In this document: positions 17,204 to 26,019 of the stretch, piece after piece
Numbering within the stretch: position 1 is the stretch's first letter
Layout: every line of letters begins with the position of its first letter
Assembly (NCBI GenBank): GCA_047602185.1
Contig: JASGHY010000001.1
Location: 3,162,001 to 3,226,000, forward strand
DNA length: 64,000 bases
Reading direction: 5' to 3'
Origin: PMP191F sp047602185
GTDB taxonomy: Bacteria > Bacteroidota > Bacteroidia > Chitinophagales > Chitinophagaceae
Translations under genes and position numbers: made by a program
The notes under the pieces: generated by a model
What the model was told of the DNA's origin: nothing
Databases searched by the model: none
What the model saw: the letters and a program-made list of their open reading frames with translations, nothing else

Positions 17204-18574
17204 CTAAATTTTACACATGCGTTGTATGGCTGAGCTTCCGTCGCTATAGGTTATTTTCAGCCAGTAGTTTCCTTTTGCCAGTACCGCCGGTAATTGTAAA
17301 AGGATGGCGGTTCCACTGACCCCGGCTATGTTTTTCGAAAACACAATGCTACCTGTAGCGTTCATTACAAGAACTGAAACCGGTTTTTTACCCGTTTGCC
17401 AGGATATACGCACATTATTTTGAAAAGGGTTGGGGTAAATGGCCACACCGGCATTCACCTGGCTCACTTTTACCACATTACTGAAATACACAATCCCGCT
17501 AGTCACCTGCTCAGCCCGCACACGATAATAGATAGTTTCACCGGAAGTCTTATCTATACACTCATAGCCATTCGCGGTCACCCGGTCATTCTTTTCTGTC
17601 ACCTCACTAAAATGTATTCCATCTGCAGAACGCTCTGTAAAAAAGCGATACTCTTCTTCCCGGGAAGCAGTTTGCCACCAAAGCCGGTTTCCGTTTGCCG
17701 TAACCTGGGCAGTAAATGCAAGAAACCTGAATGGCAATACCTGTACTGCGGCACAGGAAGTACAGTTCGTAAATAGCTGTGCTGGTCCCCACGCATTGGG
17801 TTTGCATCCCCAGGGCACACAACTGGCATCAGAAGTATGCCCACTGCCAAGACAAACATTCAAACCGGTTGAAGTAGTAAGTGTATCAAAAAACTGGGAA
17901 GATTGTCTTACCTGCAAACAGGCTGCACCCGAAGGCACCGAATAGCTTTTCCGGATCTTGTTGATAAGGATCGTCATATTGGTTTCGCTGCCGTTGCCCA
18001 GGCATACATTTCCGGCCACCCCACCATTGTCGGTAATGATCCCATGAAACTCAGACTTGCCATTGTTCACAAAATATGAATAGGGGTTATTGATCACGAA
18101 ATACTGACTGGCCAGGCTAAAAACAGAAGAAGTAGTTGCGTTTACTATGATATTGGGTTTAGCCGCACTGGCATAGGTTCCGTTTAAAGTAAGATTACAG
18201 GTGATCTGCAGGGTACCATAATTATAAACAGTAGTATTGCCTTCAAATATTAACGCGCCGCTTACCCCACTGCGGATAAGCAGTTGTGCACCGGGACGCA
18301 CAACGATGGTACCTGAATCCATTTTTAACCGGTCAATGGTAAGATTGGTACATACAACTAAAGTACCGCCCTGCAGCGTCAGTTGATTAAAAACAGTAGT
18401 AGGGCCATAATACCAGCGCTTAACACCGGCAGCAAGTATGCTGTTATCTGTTACTACAGGTTCTGTGCCGGTACAATTTTCGGGAGCAGGAGCAATAATA
18501 CATTGGCTTGCTGAAAAAAAAGGGCAAAGAATAGTCAATGCCAGCAGCAATGCTACGGTAGAGTTCCTTAACAT
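17204..18574 (-). CDS. Exported protein with T9SS type A sorting domain
   Basis: A 456-residue secreted protein. The signal peptide is MLRNSTVALLLALTILCPFF and the mature part starts near SASQC. Residues 40-260 are rich in beta-helix-like short repeats (LTIDRLKMDSGTIVVRPGAQ, LIFEGNTTVYNYGTLQI) suggesting a right-handed beta-solenoid. The last 80 residues form a typical type IX secretion sorting domain (AIYPNPFQNNVRISW, ending GNYWLKITYSDGSSAIQRM). Thus it should cross the outer membrane through the T9SS and be anchored or released at the surface. The specific role, such as adhesion, is not shown. Confidence 0.88.
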   Translation of the reverse strand: MLRNSTVALLLALTILCPFFSASQCIIAPAPENCTGTEPVVTDNSILAAGVKRWYYGPTTVFNQLTLQGGTLVVCTNLTIDRLKMDSGTIVVRPGAQLLIRSGVSGALIFEGNTTVYNYGTLQITCNLTLNGTYASAAKPNIIVNATTSSVFSLASQYFVINNPYSYFVNNGKSEFHGIITDNGGVAGNVCLGNGSETNMTILINKIRKSYSVPSGAACLQVRQSSQFFDTLTTSTGLNVCLGSGHTSDASCVPWGCKPNAWGPAQLFTNCTSCAAVQVLPFRFLAFTAQVTANGNRLWWQTASREEEYRFFTERSADGIHFSEVTEKNDRVTANGYECIDKTSGETIYYRVRAEQVTSGIVYFSNVVKVSQVNAGVAIYPNPFQNNVRISWQTGKKPVSVLVMNATGSIVFSKNIAGVSGTAILLQLPAVLAKGNYWLKITYSDGSSAIQRMCKI

Positions 18575-18721
18575 GGGTTAGGGTGGTTTAGCAGGATGAT
18601 GGAATACTGTTCACAGTTTATTATACTGCTTACAGGTTGCTGATTCTCCAACTAATGTAGTTTCAATTGCTCCCCTCTTCAAACGAAAGTGCATGAACTG
18701 CATGGAACACAGCGCGAGTTG

Positions 18722-18822
18722 CCTGCAGAGCAGATAATTTGAAAATGCTCCAATTTGAGAATTTGAAAATGGAAAAACGTTTACTACTTCGCAGAGTATC
18801 ATTTTCAAATCTTCAAATCAGG
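18722..18822. repeat. Inverted TTTGAAAATG words upstream of the LytTR gene end
   Basis: ATTTGAAAATG occurs twice on the plus strand (about 18738-18772) and CATTTTCAAAT with CTTCAAATC in inverse orientation (about 18800-18818). The arms could form a hairpin beside the 3' end of the regulator gene. Confidence 0.5.
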
Positions 18823-18824
18823 AA

Positions 18825-19565
18825 TTACTCTCCAAGCCATTCCTTAAAATCATTCACCTTTTCGCGGCTCACAATAATATCTTTTTCTGTAGCGGGATTT
18901 AAAAACAGTTTCAGGCGGTTGCCAAAATAAGGATGGATCTGTTCTACACTTTTAAAAGCGATGACATGCGAGCGGTTCACCCGGAAGAAATCACCGGGAT
19001 TGAGCATGGTGTCCAGTTCTTCCAGGGTGTACTCCACCAGGTATTTCTGGTTATCGTAGGTTTTAAAGAAAATAAAACGCCCTTCGGAGAAGAAATAAGC
19101 AATGGCCTGGATCTCTATAGAAGCAAATTTCTGCCCTTGCCTCACAAGAAACCTGTTGCGGTAGCTTGCTGGGGATGTGGTAACAGGCTGAACATGCTGC
19201 ACGGTAGCTGTGGCAGGCATTACCAGCATCACGTCACTGCTTTCCATTTTTTCAAAAAAAGCCGGGGGTAATAAATGTTCCAGGTGTGTGATCCGGAATG
19301 CGTGGAAAGTAAAAAGCTGCTCTTCATCGCGCACCATTACGATGGCATTCACGGTAGAGGGTTCTATCTGGGTGAGCTGCTGATTGCGGGCAATATCCTT
19401 TCGCATCAGCACGATATCTGGTACACCGCATTGCTGTAGCCAGTTGGCTGATGAAAAAATGGCCGGTGTGGTAGCTGTGATACGGATGGAGTAATCGATA
19501 TTCTTCAGCGCCTTTTCCAGTTTAACGGCAATACGTTTTTCCTCCTCTACTACTAGAACCTTCAT
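18825..19565 (-). CDS. LytTR-family DNA-binding regulator with degenerate receiver domain
   Basis: A 246-residue cytoplasmic transcription factor. Residues 1-115 look like a receiver domain (MKVLVVEEEKRIAVKLEKAL, acidic pair present) but the phosphoacceptor aspartate after the third strand is replaced: the strand PDIVLM is followed by Arg55. Thus it is probably a pseudo-receiver that does not take a phosphate. The C-terminal 105 residues are a LytTR domain (FLVRQGQKFASIEIQAIAYF, FFKTYDNQKYLVEYTLEELD, FFRVNRSHVIAFKSVEQI, IIVSREKVNDFKEWLGE) that binds DNA through beta-strand loops. ATG 19565 was chosen because the frame before it offers only a GTG. No histidine kinase is next to it. Confidence 0.88.
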   Translation of the reverse strand: MKVLVVEEEKRIAVKLEKALKNIDYSIRITATTPAIFSSANWLQQCGVPDIVLMRKDIARNQQLTQIEPSTVNAIVMVRDEEQLFTFHAFRITHLEHLLPPAFFEKMESSDVMLVMPATATVQHVQPVTTSPASYRNRFLVRQGQKFASIEIQAIAYFFSEGRFIFFKTYDNQKYLVEYTLEELDTMLNPGDFFRVNRSHVIAFKSVEQIHPYFGNRLKLFLNPATEKDIIVSREKVNDFKEWLGE

Positions 19566-19869
19566 GTTGTGAAACACTTTTTCCTTTTACAAATAGGGCA
19601 GCAGACAAATGTAGCTAAGCCCTGAACTGCTGCAAGGTCAAACGTCATAAACAGCAATTCGGAAGGAATAGAGTGAAAGAATCCTTACATGAAGCGTATT
19701 AGAAAGGGGAATATGTGTGCGGTAGCCAATTCGGGCTTTAAGTAATAAGTTGTAGGTTATAAGTAGAATACACCTTTATCAATGTCAGGTATATGAGCAG
19801 TAACATTATGTAAACCGGTTTATAACAATAGCCATAAACCTATAACTTATAACCTATCACCTACAACCT
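19566..19869. other. Gap with inverted AACTTATAACC words
   Basis: No gene. A word of the family lies at 19741-19765 (GTTGTAGGTTATAAG orientation) and the inverse at 19836-19869, reaching the stop of the deacetylase gene. Upstream sequence of the LytTR gene occupies the left end. Confidence 0.6.
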
Positions 19870-20772
19870 TTATCCGCCAAAATTGCGCTGCATGCTATTA
19901 TAAAGGTTAGCGCCATTCCAGGAACCGGGAACAATGATGCGGCGGATGGTATACAGCGGGTCCTGCTGGTCGCGTTTAGCATACAGCTGGAAAGCAGCGA
20001 TCATACCGCGTTGTTTCAACTGGGGAATAGCCTGTGGATTCCACAAACCAAAGGGATAAGCAAAATAATGGATGGGTTTACCCGTAATTGCCTCCAGTTG
20101 TTTTGTAGGCTTTTCTATCTGCGTAACCCAATCCTGCCCCTGGTATTGTTTCACGTTGTGGTGATCCCAGGTATGAGAACCGATAGTGTTACCGGCATCT
20201 GATAACTCTTTTACCTGTTCCTTACTCATGTAATTGGGGCGGCCCAATGACACGGTCATAATAAAATAAGTAGCCTTAAACCCATATTTCTTCAATTCAG
20301 GATTAGCTACCGTATATTGATCCAGGTCGGTATCATCAAAAGTGATCAGTACTGGCTTGGAAGGCAGTGCAGCGCCGGTATTCAGGTATGCATACAATTG
20401 GTCAGGAGTAATGGTATGATAACCGCTGTCTGCCAGCATCTTCATCTGGCTGCGGAAATTAGCTACCGGAACAATATAATCCTTCGAGGTTTTAGAATCG
20501 GTAGGTTTCCAGTCGCGGATATGGTGATAACAGAGAATAGGAACTTCTTTGCGGGAAAGTACAGTAGTGGCATCGGCCGGCTTAACCGGTTCTTTACCTC
20601 CATCGGTAACAGCAGCAGCAACGGCTTTATCTGTATTGGCAACAGCAGCTACAGGTACAGAAGCCGCTTTGGCATTCGGAGGTAGCTCACAGGCGTTCAA
20701 CAGGCAACTAAAGGATACGGTCATCACAGCGGCAGTCAGCCGGGCAAAAGGGGCTAAAGTTGTGGTTTTCAT
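19870..20772 (-). CDS. Polysaccharide deacetylase lipoprotein (NodB domain)
   Basis: A 300-residue lipoprotein (MTVSFSCLLNAC, Cys28) with a carbohydrate esterase family 4 domain. Visible motifs: KEVPILCYHHI at the start of the domain, motif 1 LITFDDTDLD with the catalytic and metal-binding Asp pair, motif 2 GNTIGSHTWDHHNV with the metal-binding histidines, and IHYFAYPFGLWN later. The family removes N- or O-acetyl groups from peptidoglycan or exopolysaccharide. Envelope attachment points to cell-wall or capsule modification; the substrate is unknown. An Ala/Val-rich linker of about 50 residues separates lipid anchor and domain. ATG 20772 (MKTTTLAPF) gives the shorter, standard signal. Confidence 0.9.
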   Translation of the reverse strand: MKTTTLAPFARLTAAVMTVSFSCLLNACELPPNAKAASVPVAAVANTDKAVAAAVTDGGKEPVKPADATTVLSRKEVPILCYHHIRDWKPTDSKTSKDYIVPVANFRSQMKMLADSGYHTITPDQLYAYLNTGAALPSKPVLITFDDTDLDQYTVANPELKKYGFKATYFIMTVSLGRPNYMSKEQVKELSDAGNTIGSHTWDHHNVKQYQGQDWVTQIEKPTKQLEAITGKPIHYFAYPFGLWNPQAIPQLKQRGMIAAFQLYAKRDQQDPLYTIRRIIVPGSWNGANLYNSMQRNFGG

Positions 20773-20969
20773 AAAGTGCGCAAAGATAATGGACAAACAA
20801 ATAATAACTTATTTACAAACGTACATAATAACAATTTGTTGTGCTTTTACCTGGCTGTACAGGTTACTGTTTATCCACACAAAACAGGCTTCGGGAGAGC
20901 TTGCAGATCTATTGTTTTTAATCTAATATTGTTAGCCTTTTCAGTTAAAACCCTAAAAACAACCATTGC

Positions 20970-21569
20970 ATGCCTACTCTTTTTCCGGCTTTCTTTGAAA
21001 GCAACGAATACTTTATTGATGAAAAAGTACAGTTCCTGAGATTTGAAAATGCCTATAGGGTGTACGACCGCGACGGCTTACAGGTAGGGAACGTAGTACA
21101 ACGGGTTTCCGGCTGGCACAAGTTCCTGCGCCTGTTCCTCAACAAAGCCATGTTCCCTTTTACCATGGAAATTATTGATGCCTACGAAGAGGTATTGGTT
21201 ACCATCAAACGCGGCTGGACCTTCTGGATGTCCAAAGTCACAATTACTGATGCCCGTGGCAACCTCATTGGAACCATCAGGCAGAAGTTCAAATTTTTCA
21301 AACCAACCTTCCGTATCTCCAATGTAAGCGGTGAAGAGATTGCTTCCATTACCGGCGACTGGAAAGCATGGAACTTTACCATTATGGACGACAAAGGACA
21401 TGAGATCGGTTATATCAATAAAAAATGGGCTGGTGTGCTGAAAGAAGCATTCACCTCTGCCGACAAATATTATGTAACCATTGTTCCGGAATATGCAGAA
21501 GATACTAACAAGATCAATATTGTCTCCACAGCCATCTGTATTGACATGATCTTAAAAGAAAGCAAATAG
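20970..21569 (+). CDS. Phospholipid scramblase / LURP-one-like protein
   Basis: A 199-residue cytoplasmic protein without a signal peptide. The repeated strands (FENAYRVYDRDGLQVGNVVQ, VTITDARGNLIGTIRQKFKF, FRISNVSGEEIASITGDW, FTIMDDKGHEIGYINKKW) match the Tubby-like barrel of scramblase-related and LURP-one-related proteins. The last segment (YYVTIVPEYAEDTNKINIVS) would be the central hydrophobic helix. Bacterial members have unknown function; lipid movement has not been shown for them. It is divergent from the deacetylase gene. A terminator follows at 21676. Confidence 0.75.
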   Translation: MPTLFPAFFESNEYFIDEKVQFLRFENAYRVYDRDGLQVGNVVQRVSGWHKFLRLFLNKAMFPFTMEIIDAYEEVLVTIKRGWTFWMSKVTITDARGNLIGTIRQKFKFFKPTFRISNVSGEEIASITGDWKAWNFTIMDDKGHEIGYINKKWAGVLKEAFTSADKYYVTIVPEYAEDTNKINIVSTAICIDMILKESK

Positions 21570-21675
21570 GAATGCCTATTAACAGACTAATAAGGATTGT
21601 AGGGATCTGAGATAGAGTAATTTTGGGATTCCGGTATCACTTCCCCATTCTTTATTTCACATTTCTAATTTATTC

Positions 21676-21708
21676 AAGGGGATCGGACCAAAAGCCCATC
21701 CCCTTTTT
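21676..21708 (+). terminator. Terminator after the scramblase-like gene
   Basis: AAGGGGAT / ATCCCCTT stem with a T run, about 107 bases after the stop. Confidence 0.7.
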
Positions 21709-22005
21709 ATTTAACCTATTTCCCCACTTCCTCATTCCTTAAACCCTGTCCCTTCTCAGACTTCCTCCTTCCCTTCGAAATTCGATGTTCAAAATTCAAT
21801 ATTCGATATTTCACACTATCCGTACTTCGTATTTCTTATTTCGTACTTGCTTGTGTCTTTACCTATAACCTACAACTTAAAACTTATAACCCGGTTTCCG
21901 CGTTCAGCAGTATTCCTTGTTATCTTATCAACCAGCCTACCCCACTTCATTTTCAAATTAGAGAATCTGCACATCCTCACATTATCCCGATTCCCTTTTC
22001 TCAAC

Positions 22006-22013
22006 TACCTTCG
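22006..22013 (+). promoter_or_regulatory. -7-like box TACCTTCG five bases before the J-protein start
   Basis: TACCTTCG differs from TAnnTTTG at one position and lies only five bases before the ATG at 22019, so transcription would start at or next to the start codon. Confidence 0.4.
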
Positions 22014-22018
22014 TACCA

Positions 22019-22669
22019 ATGCAGGTAAAGGACTATTATAAAACCCTCGGCGTTCCTACTTCAGCCACGCAGCAGGAAATTAAAAAGGCTTTCCGGAAAC
22101 TGGCATTACAATATCATCCTGATAAAAACAATGGCAGTCATCAGCAAACGGCCCTGTTTGGCGAAATACAGGAAGCATACGAAGTATTGTCGGATGTAAA
22201 ACGCCGCGAAGAATACCATTACCATCGCTGGTACACACGCAGCGTAGGACAGGCATTTACCCATAGAGCGCTAACCCCTGCAGATATCCTTGCCGAAAGC
22301 CGGCTTATAAAGAACTACATTGACGCCATCAGCATTTTCCGTGTAAATTATGACCTGGTAAGTGGCCACATCCGCCAGTTACTGACCGATACCGCGATTG
22401 GCATTTTACAACAACATGCAGATACTACGCTCAACCGCACTATTATCAAGAACCTCCTGCACGCAGCCACTCCTCTACCCCTGCGTTACCAGCAACCACT
22501 CGGAGATATTTTTCTTCGCATTGCCGGACAGGATCAGCAAAGCATAGACGCTATTCAGGCATCCCTGAAGCGACAACAACAACGGGAGCGCTGGGATAAA
22601 TACAAGTGGGTCATGGTAGTAGTCCTTACGGCGCTTATCTGCTGGCTGATGTACCTTGTAGGAAGATAG
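22019..22669 (+). CDS. J-domain protein with a C-terminal membrane anchor
   Basis: A 216-residue protein. The J-domain fills residues 4-70 (YYKTLGVPTSATQQEIKKAF, then the HPD triad at 33-35 that stimulates DnaK ATPase). The middle part is helical and unassigned, and the last residues form a single transmembrane helix (YKWVMVVVLTALICWLMYLV). It lacks the Gly/Phe region, zinc finger and substrate-binding domains of DnaJ, so it is a specialised co-chaperone anchored by its tail in the inner membrane with the J-domain in the cytoplasm. Its client is unknown. No operon partner is obvious. The start is set by the promoter-like box immediately upstream. Confidence 0.88.
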   Translation: MQVKDYYKTLGVPTSATQQEIKKAFRKLALQYHPDKNNGSHQQTALFGEIQEAYEVLSDVKRREEYHYHRWYTRSVGQAFTHRALTPADILAESRLIKNYIDAISIFRVNYDLVSGHIRQLLTDTAIGILQQHADTTLNRTIIKNLLHAATPLPLRYQQPLGDIFLRIAGQDQQSIDAIQASLKRQQQRERWDKYKWVMVVVLTALICWLMYLVGR

Positions 22670-22792
22670 CAGGAATTGGATACCAGTAATAAGGTATCAG
22701 GGATCAAAAGAAAGGACATTTCGGATTTCGTGCTTCTGAACTTCGTATTTCAGACTTCAGATTCCCGGCTTCATTTCTAAAAACGCTCTACC

Positions 22793-23287
22793 ATGAATAA
22801 CTTCAAACAATTCACCAAACGGGTTACCATTAATGCCCCGGCGCAGCAAGTGTATGATGCATGGACATCTCAACAGGCTTTGGAAACATGGTTTTTGCGA
22901 CTGGCCCTTTTTACAGATAGCAACGGCAAAGAACGTAGTCCCAATCAACCTGTACAGGCCGGGGACAGCTTTTTATGGTTATGGTTTGGTTACGACGATA
23001 ATGCCCGTGAAGAACGACAGGTCATCACAGCCAATGGAAAAAACCTGTTCAGCTTTTCATTCAGTGGCAATTGCACTGTTACCGTACTGGTAAAAGAAGA
23101 AGACGGTGAAACGGTGTGTGAGCTGACGCAGGAAATCCCACTCGAAGATGAAAGTCAACGTATTGCACTCTACAACGACTGCGGTACCGGCTGGACGTTT
23201 TACCTTGCTAACCTTAAATCCATCCTTGAAGGAGGCATCGATCTGCGCAATAAGAACATAAAGATCACCAACGTCATCAACGCCTGA
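22793..23287 (+). CDS. SRPBCC / AHSA1-type START-like domain protein
   Basis: A 164-residue cytosolic protein. The start KRVTINAPAQQVYDAWTSQQALETWFLRLA is characteristic of the Aha1/SRPBCC fold, followed by the usual strands (PVQAGDSFLWLWFGYDD, NCTVTVLVKEEDGETVCELTQ) and the C-terminal helix (GWTFYLANLKSILEGGIDLR). Members bind hydrophobic ligands in a deep cavity or activate Hsp90; the ligand here is unknown. Monocistronic, following a stretch of TTCGTATTTC words. Confidence 0.87.
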   Translation: MNNFKQFTKRVTINAPAQQVYDAWTSQQALETWFLRLALFTDSNGKERSPNQPVQAGDSFLWLWFGYDDNAREERQVITANGKNLFSFSFSGNCTVTVLVKEEDGETVCELTQEIPLEDESQRIALYNDCGTGWTFYLANLKSILEGGIDLRNKNIKITNVINA

Positions 23288-23470
23288 CCACCCAGCCCTC
23301 TCTTTTACTACATTTCATACAGCTTTTACAGCATTTCATGTTCATCCCGGTACCTGCATGGGCTTCCTACGGCTACTTTTGACTCCTGTTAAACAACAAT
23401 AAAACAATCGTTAAGGTATTGCCGGTAACGGCCACCAACAAATAATCATTAACACGTTAAAAGTATAGTC

Positions 23471-24100
23471 ATGAAATCAAAATGGATACTTGGCGCAGTC
23501 ATTTGTAGCCTGGTAGCAGCATCATCTTTGTGTTTACAAACAGGATGTACAAGTGCTGAGGGCACTCCTGCTCCCGAAGAAAAGAAAAAAGAATTATCCC
23601 AGGCCGAATTGATCAGTCGTGGTAAATACCTTGTTACCATAGGCGGTTGTAATGATTGTCACTCTCCCAAAAACATTACAGATCATGGCCCGGTAATCGA
23701 CTCTGTACATTTATTATCAGGTCACCCCGCTGGTATGCCCTTACCCCCTTTCGATGGTTCAGTGCTGAAACCAGCTTACTGGATCGCCTTTGGTGGCGAC
23801 GGCACTACATTTGCCGGTCCCTGGGGTATTTCATATTCAGCCAACCTTACTCCTGATTCCACTACCGGCATTGGCGCATGGACAGAGGAAGTATTCATTA
23901 AAACATTACGCACCGGTAAGCACCTGGGGCAGGAAGGCGGTCGTCCTCTTTTACCTCCCATGCCATGGGAAGGTATTGGTAAAATGGAAGACGAGGACCT
24001 GAAAGCGTTATTCACTTACCTGAAAGCATTGCCGCCCATTCATAACCCGGTACCAGCTCCTGCAACACCGGATGAAGCAGCCAAACTGGCAAAAAAGTAA
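23471..24100 (+). CDS. Cytochrome c family lipoprotein
   Basis: A 209-residue protein with a lipoprotein-type signal (ILGAVICSLVAASSLCLQTGC). The mature part has a single CxxCH haem site in RGKYLVTIGGCNDCHSPKNI, a pattern seen in c-type cytochromes linked to alcohol or sugar dehydrogenases, and the downstream MPWEGIGKMEDEDLKALFTYLKALPPIHNPVP supplies the methionine ligand region and the final helix. The mature domain is one haem unit. It should carry electrons in the periplasm or at the membrane surface. No dehydrogenase gene is adjacent, so the donor is unknown. A terminator follows at 24152. Confidence 0.88.
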   Translation: MKSKWILGAVICSLVAASSLCLQTGCTSAEGTPAPEEKKKELSQAELISRGKYLVTIGGCNDCHSPKNITDHGPVIDSVHLLSGHPAGMPLPPFDGSVLKPAYWIAFGGDGTTFAGPWGISYSANLTPDSTTGIGAWTEEVFIKTLRTGKHLGQEGGRPLLPPMPWEGIGKMEDEDLKALFTYLKALPPIHNPVPAPATPDEAAKLAKK

Positions 24101-24151
24101 CCGTATAATCGGGATAGAGTCAATCAATAGGAAAAAACAACAGTCCGCTCC

Positions 24152-24183
24152 AAAACCGCTGTAGCAATAGCAGCGGTTTTTTA
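24152..24183 (+). terminator. Terminator after the cytochrome gene
   Basis: Perfect 10-bp stem (AAAACCGCTG / CAGCGGTTTT) followed by TT, 51 bases after the stop. Confidence 0.8.
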
Positions 24184-24206
24184 TTGCACCTGTGTAGCGG
24201 CTTTAT

Positions 24207-24214
24207 TAACTTTA
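24207..24214 (+). promoter_or_regulatory. -7 box TAACTTTA four bases before the amidohydrolase start
   Basis: TAACTTTA, one mismatch from TAnnTTTG, is separated from the ATG at 24219 only by TTAC. This leaves no room for a ribosome-binding site and suggests a leaderless mRNA. Confidence 0.45.
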
Positions 24215-24218
24215 TTAC

Positions 24219-25955
24219 ATGAGAAAATACCTGTTAACCATCGCGTCTGTAGGTGGCAGCCTGTTACTGACAGCTCAAACAGCCACTATCAGTAAGCCAA
24301 CGGCGCCCATTGCTATTACACATGCCAATGTGGTAAACGTACTCACCGGCAAAACTGATGCGGATCAAACCATTCTTATAGACAGTAACCGCATTACTGC
24401 TACCGGTGCTTTCAAAAAAGTAAAGGTTCCGGCAAATGCTACGGTAATAGATGCTACCGGTAAGTATGTAATGCCAGGTATGACCGATGCTCATATCCAC
24501 TTTTTCCAGAGTGGCGGTTTGTACACGCGTCCTGATGCTGTAAACCTCAACAGCTTTTACCCTTATGAAAAAGATCAGCAATGGATAAAAGACCATCTCG
24601 ACGAACTGATGGCACGTTACCTTGCCTGCGGCATTACTACTGTTATTGATGTAGGTGGCCCAATGGCAAACTTTGCAGTACGTGCTAAATTAGACAGCTC
24701 AATAGCTGCTCCCACGGCATTTGTAACGGGCCCGCTCATTTCTACCTACCTGCCTCCGAATCTTGATAAAAAAGATCCACCCATTATCAAAGTAACCAAA
24801 CCGGAAGAAGCAAGGGAACTGGTCAAAAAACAATTGCCTTACAAGCCCGACTTTATCAAAATATGGTACATCGTATTGCCCGGACAACCCGCCAGCAGCA
24901 CGTTGCCCATTGTAAAAGCTGCTATTGAAGAAAGCCATGCAAACGGATTAAAAGTAGCCGTACATGCTACAGAATTTGAAACAGCAAGATTAGCCGTAGA
25001 AGCCGGTGCCGATATCCTGGTACACAGCGTGGAGGATGCGCAGCTAACGCCTGAAATGCTGCAGCTTTTGAAAACAAAGACTATCACTTATATCCCTACA
25101 TTAATAGTAGCAGGGAATTATAGCCGTGCATTTTCACAGCAATTCAATTTCACCAAACACGACTTTATTTATTCGGACCCCTTTATGCTGGGTAGCCTGA
25201 TGGATCTTCAGCATCTTGTAAAACCTCCTTTTGATTATAAAAAGATACGCACAAAGATTAGCATTCCGAACAAAGAAGATACCATTATGGGCAATAACCT
25301 CAGGCTGGTACAGCAGGCCGGTATCCGTGTAGTAGCAGGTACCGACGCCGGAAATATTGGTACACAGCATGCAGCATCCTTTCATGATGAACTACTTGCT
25401 ATGCAACTGGCAGGACTCAGCAATATGGAGATCATCCAGTCGGCCACTATCAATGCAGCAAGAGGTTTTGGAAAAGACAAAGACTATGGCAGTATCGAAA
25501 AAGGCAAAATAGCCGATCTGTTGTTGCTGGATAAAGATCCTGTGCAGGACATTAATATTCCGGCCAGCATCAACACTGTTATTCATCGCGGAGTGCTTAT
25601 GACGCCACAGCAATTACTACCTGTAACGCCCGAAATACTGGCACAGCAACAACTAAATGCTTACAATGCCCATGATATTGATGCATTTCTTGCTCCTTAC
25701 AGTGATTCTGTAGAATTGTACGACCTGTATTCAGGTAAGCTGATCATGAAAGGCAAAGAAGACATGCGCAAACAGTACAGTGGCATGTTCAATACCGTAA
25801 AAGAGCTGCACTGCCAGGTGGTCAATCGCATTGTACAGGGCAACACAGTAATAGACCACGAACGTGTTACCGGTTTTGGGGATAAACCTCTTGAAGGCGT
25901 TGCCATTTATAAAATTGAAAAGGGAAAGATCGCGAAAGTCTATTTTAATCAATAA
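24219..25955 (+). CDS. Exported amidohydrolase fused to an NTF2/SnoaL-like domain
   Basis: A 578-residue protein. The signal peptide is MRKYLLTIASVGGSLLLTAQ. Residues 30-460 form a metal-dependent amidohydrolase of the imidazolonepropionase-like group: the HxH motif in MTDAHIHFF, a candidate carboxylated Lys in DFIKIWYIVLPG, the metal histidines in LKVAVHATE and ILVHSVEDA, and the catalytic Asp in VVAGTDAGN. Residues 475-578 (LNAYNAHDIDAFLAPYSDSV, then YSGMFNTVKELHCQV and IYKIEKGKIAKVYF) are a SnoaL/NTF2-like fold, an unusual C-terminal addition. The enzyme probably cleaves an amide or cyclic substrate in the periplasm; the substrate cannot be told. Confidence 0.88.
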   Translation: MRKYLLTIASVGGSLLLTAQTATISKPTAPIAITHANVVNVLTGKTDADQTILIDSNRITATGAFKKVKVPANATVIDATGKYVMPGMTDAHIHFFQSGGLYTRPDAVNLNSFYPYEKDQQWIKDHLDELMARYLACGITTVIDVGGPMANFAVRAKLDSSIAAPTAFVTGPLISTYLPPNLDKKDPPIIKVTKPEEARELVKKQLPYKPDFIKIWYIVLPGQPASSTLPIVKAAIEESHANGLKVAVHATEFETARLAVEAGADILVHSVEDAQLTPEMLQLLKTKTITYIPTLIVAGNYSRAFSQQFNFTKHDFIYSDPFMLGSLMDLQHLVKPPFDYKKIRTKISIPNKEDTIMGNNLRLVQQAGIRVVAGTDAGNIGTQHAASFHDELLAMQLAGLSNMEIIQSATINAARGFGKDKDYGSIEKGKIADLLLLDKDPVQDINIPASINTVIHRGVLMTPQQLLPVTPEILAQQQLNAYNAHDIDAFLAPYSDSVELYDLYSGKLIMKGKEDMRKQYSGMFNTVKELHCQVVNRIVQGNTVIDHERVTGFGDKPLEGVAIYKIEKGKIAKVYFNQ

Positions 25956-25959
25956 CGCC

Positions 25960-26018
25960 TGATGCTGAACGCCGAACGCTTAACGCTGCATTGAGCGTTC
26001 GGCGTTTTGCGTTTAGCA
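25960..26018. repeat. GCGTTCGGCGTTTTGCGTTTAG words between convergent genes
   Basis: Words of the GCGTTAAGC family occur in both orientations (GCTGAACGCCGAACGC then GCGTTCGGCGTTTTGCG) and can form a stable hairpin between the convergent amidohydrolase and kinase genes, so it may act as a two-way terminator. Confidence 0.65.
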
Positions 26019-26019
26019 A

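Larger units (their letters stand above)
21570..22018. other. Gap with terminator and mixed word repeats
   Basis: No gene. It holds the terminator at 21676-21708, then words of several families in a row: TTCGATGTTCAAAATTC (about 21778-21812), CTTCGTATTTCTTATTTC (about 21826-21846), ACCTATAACCTACAACTT (21861-21892) and GCGTTCAGCAG (21900). The J-protein promoter is at the right end. Confidence 0.6.
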
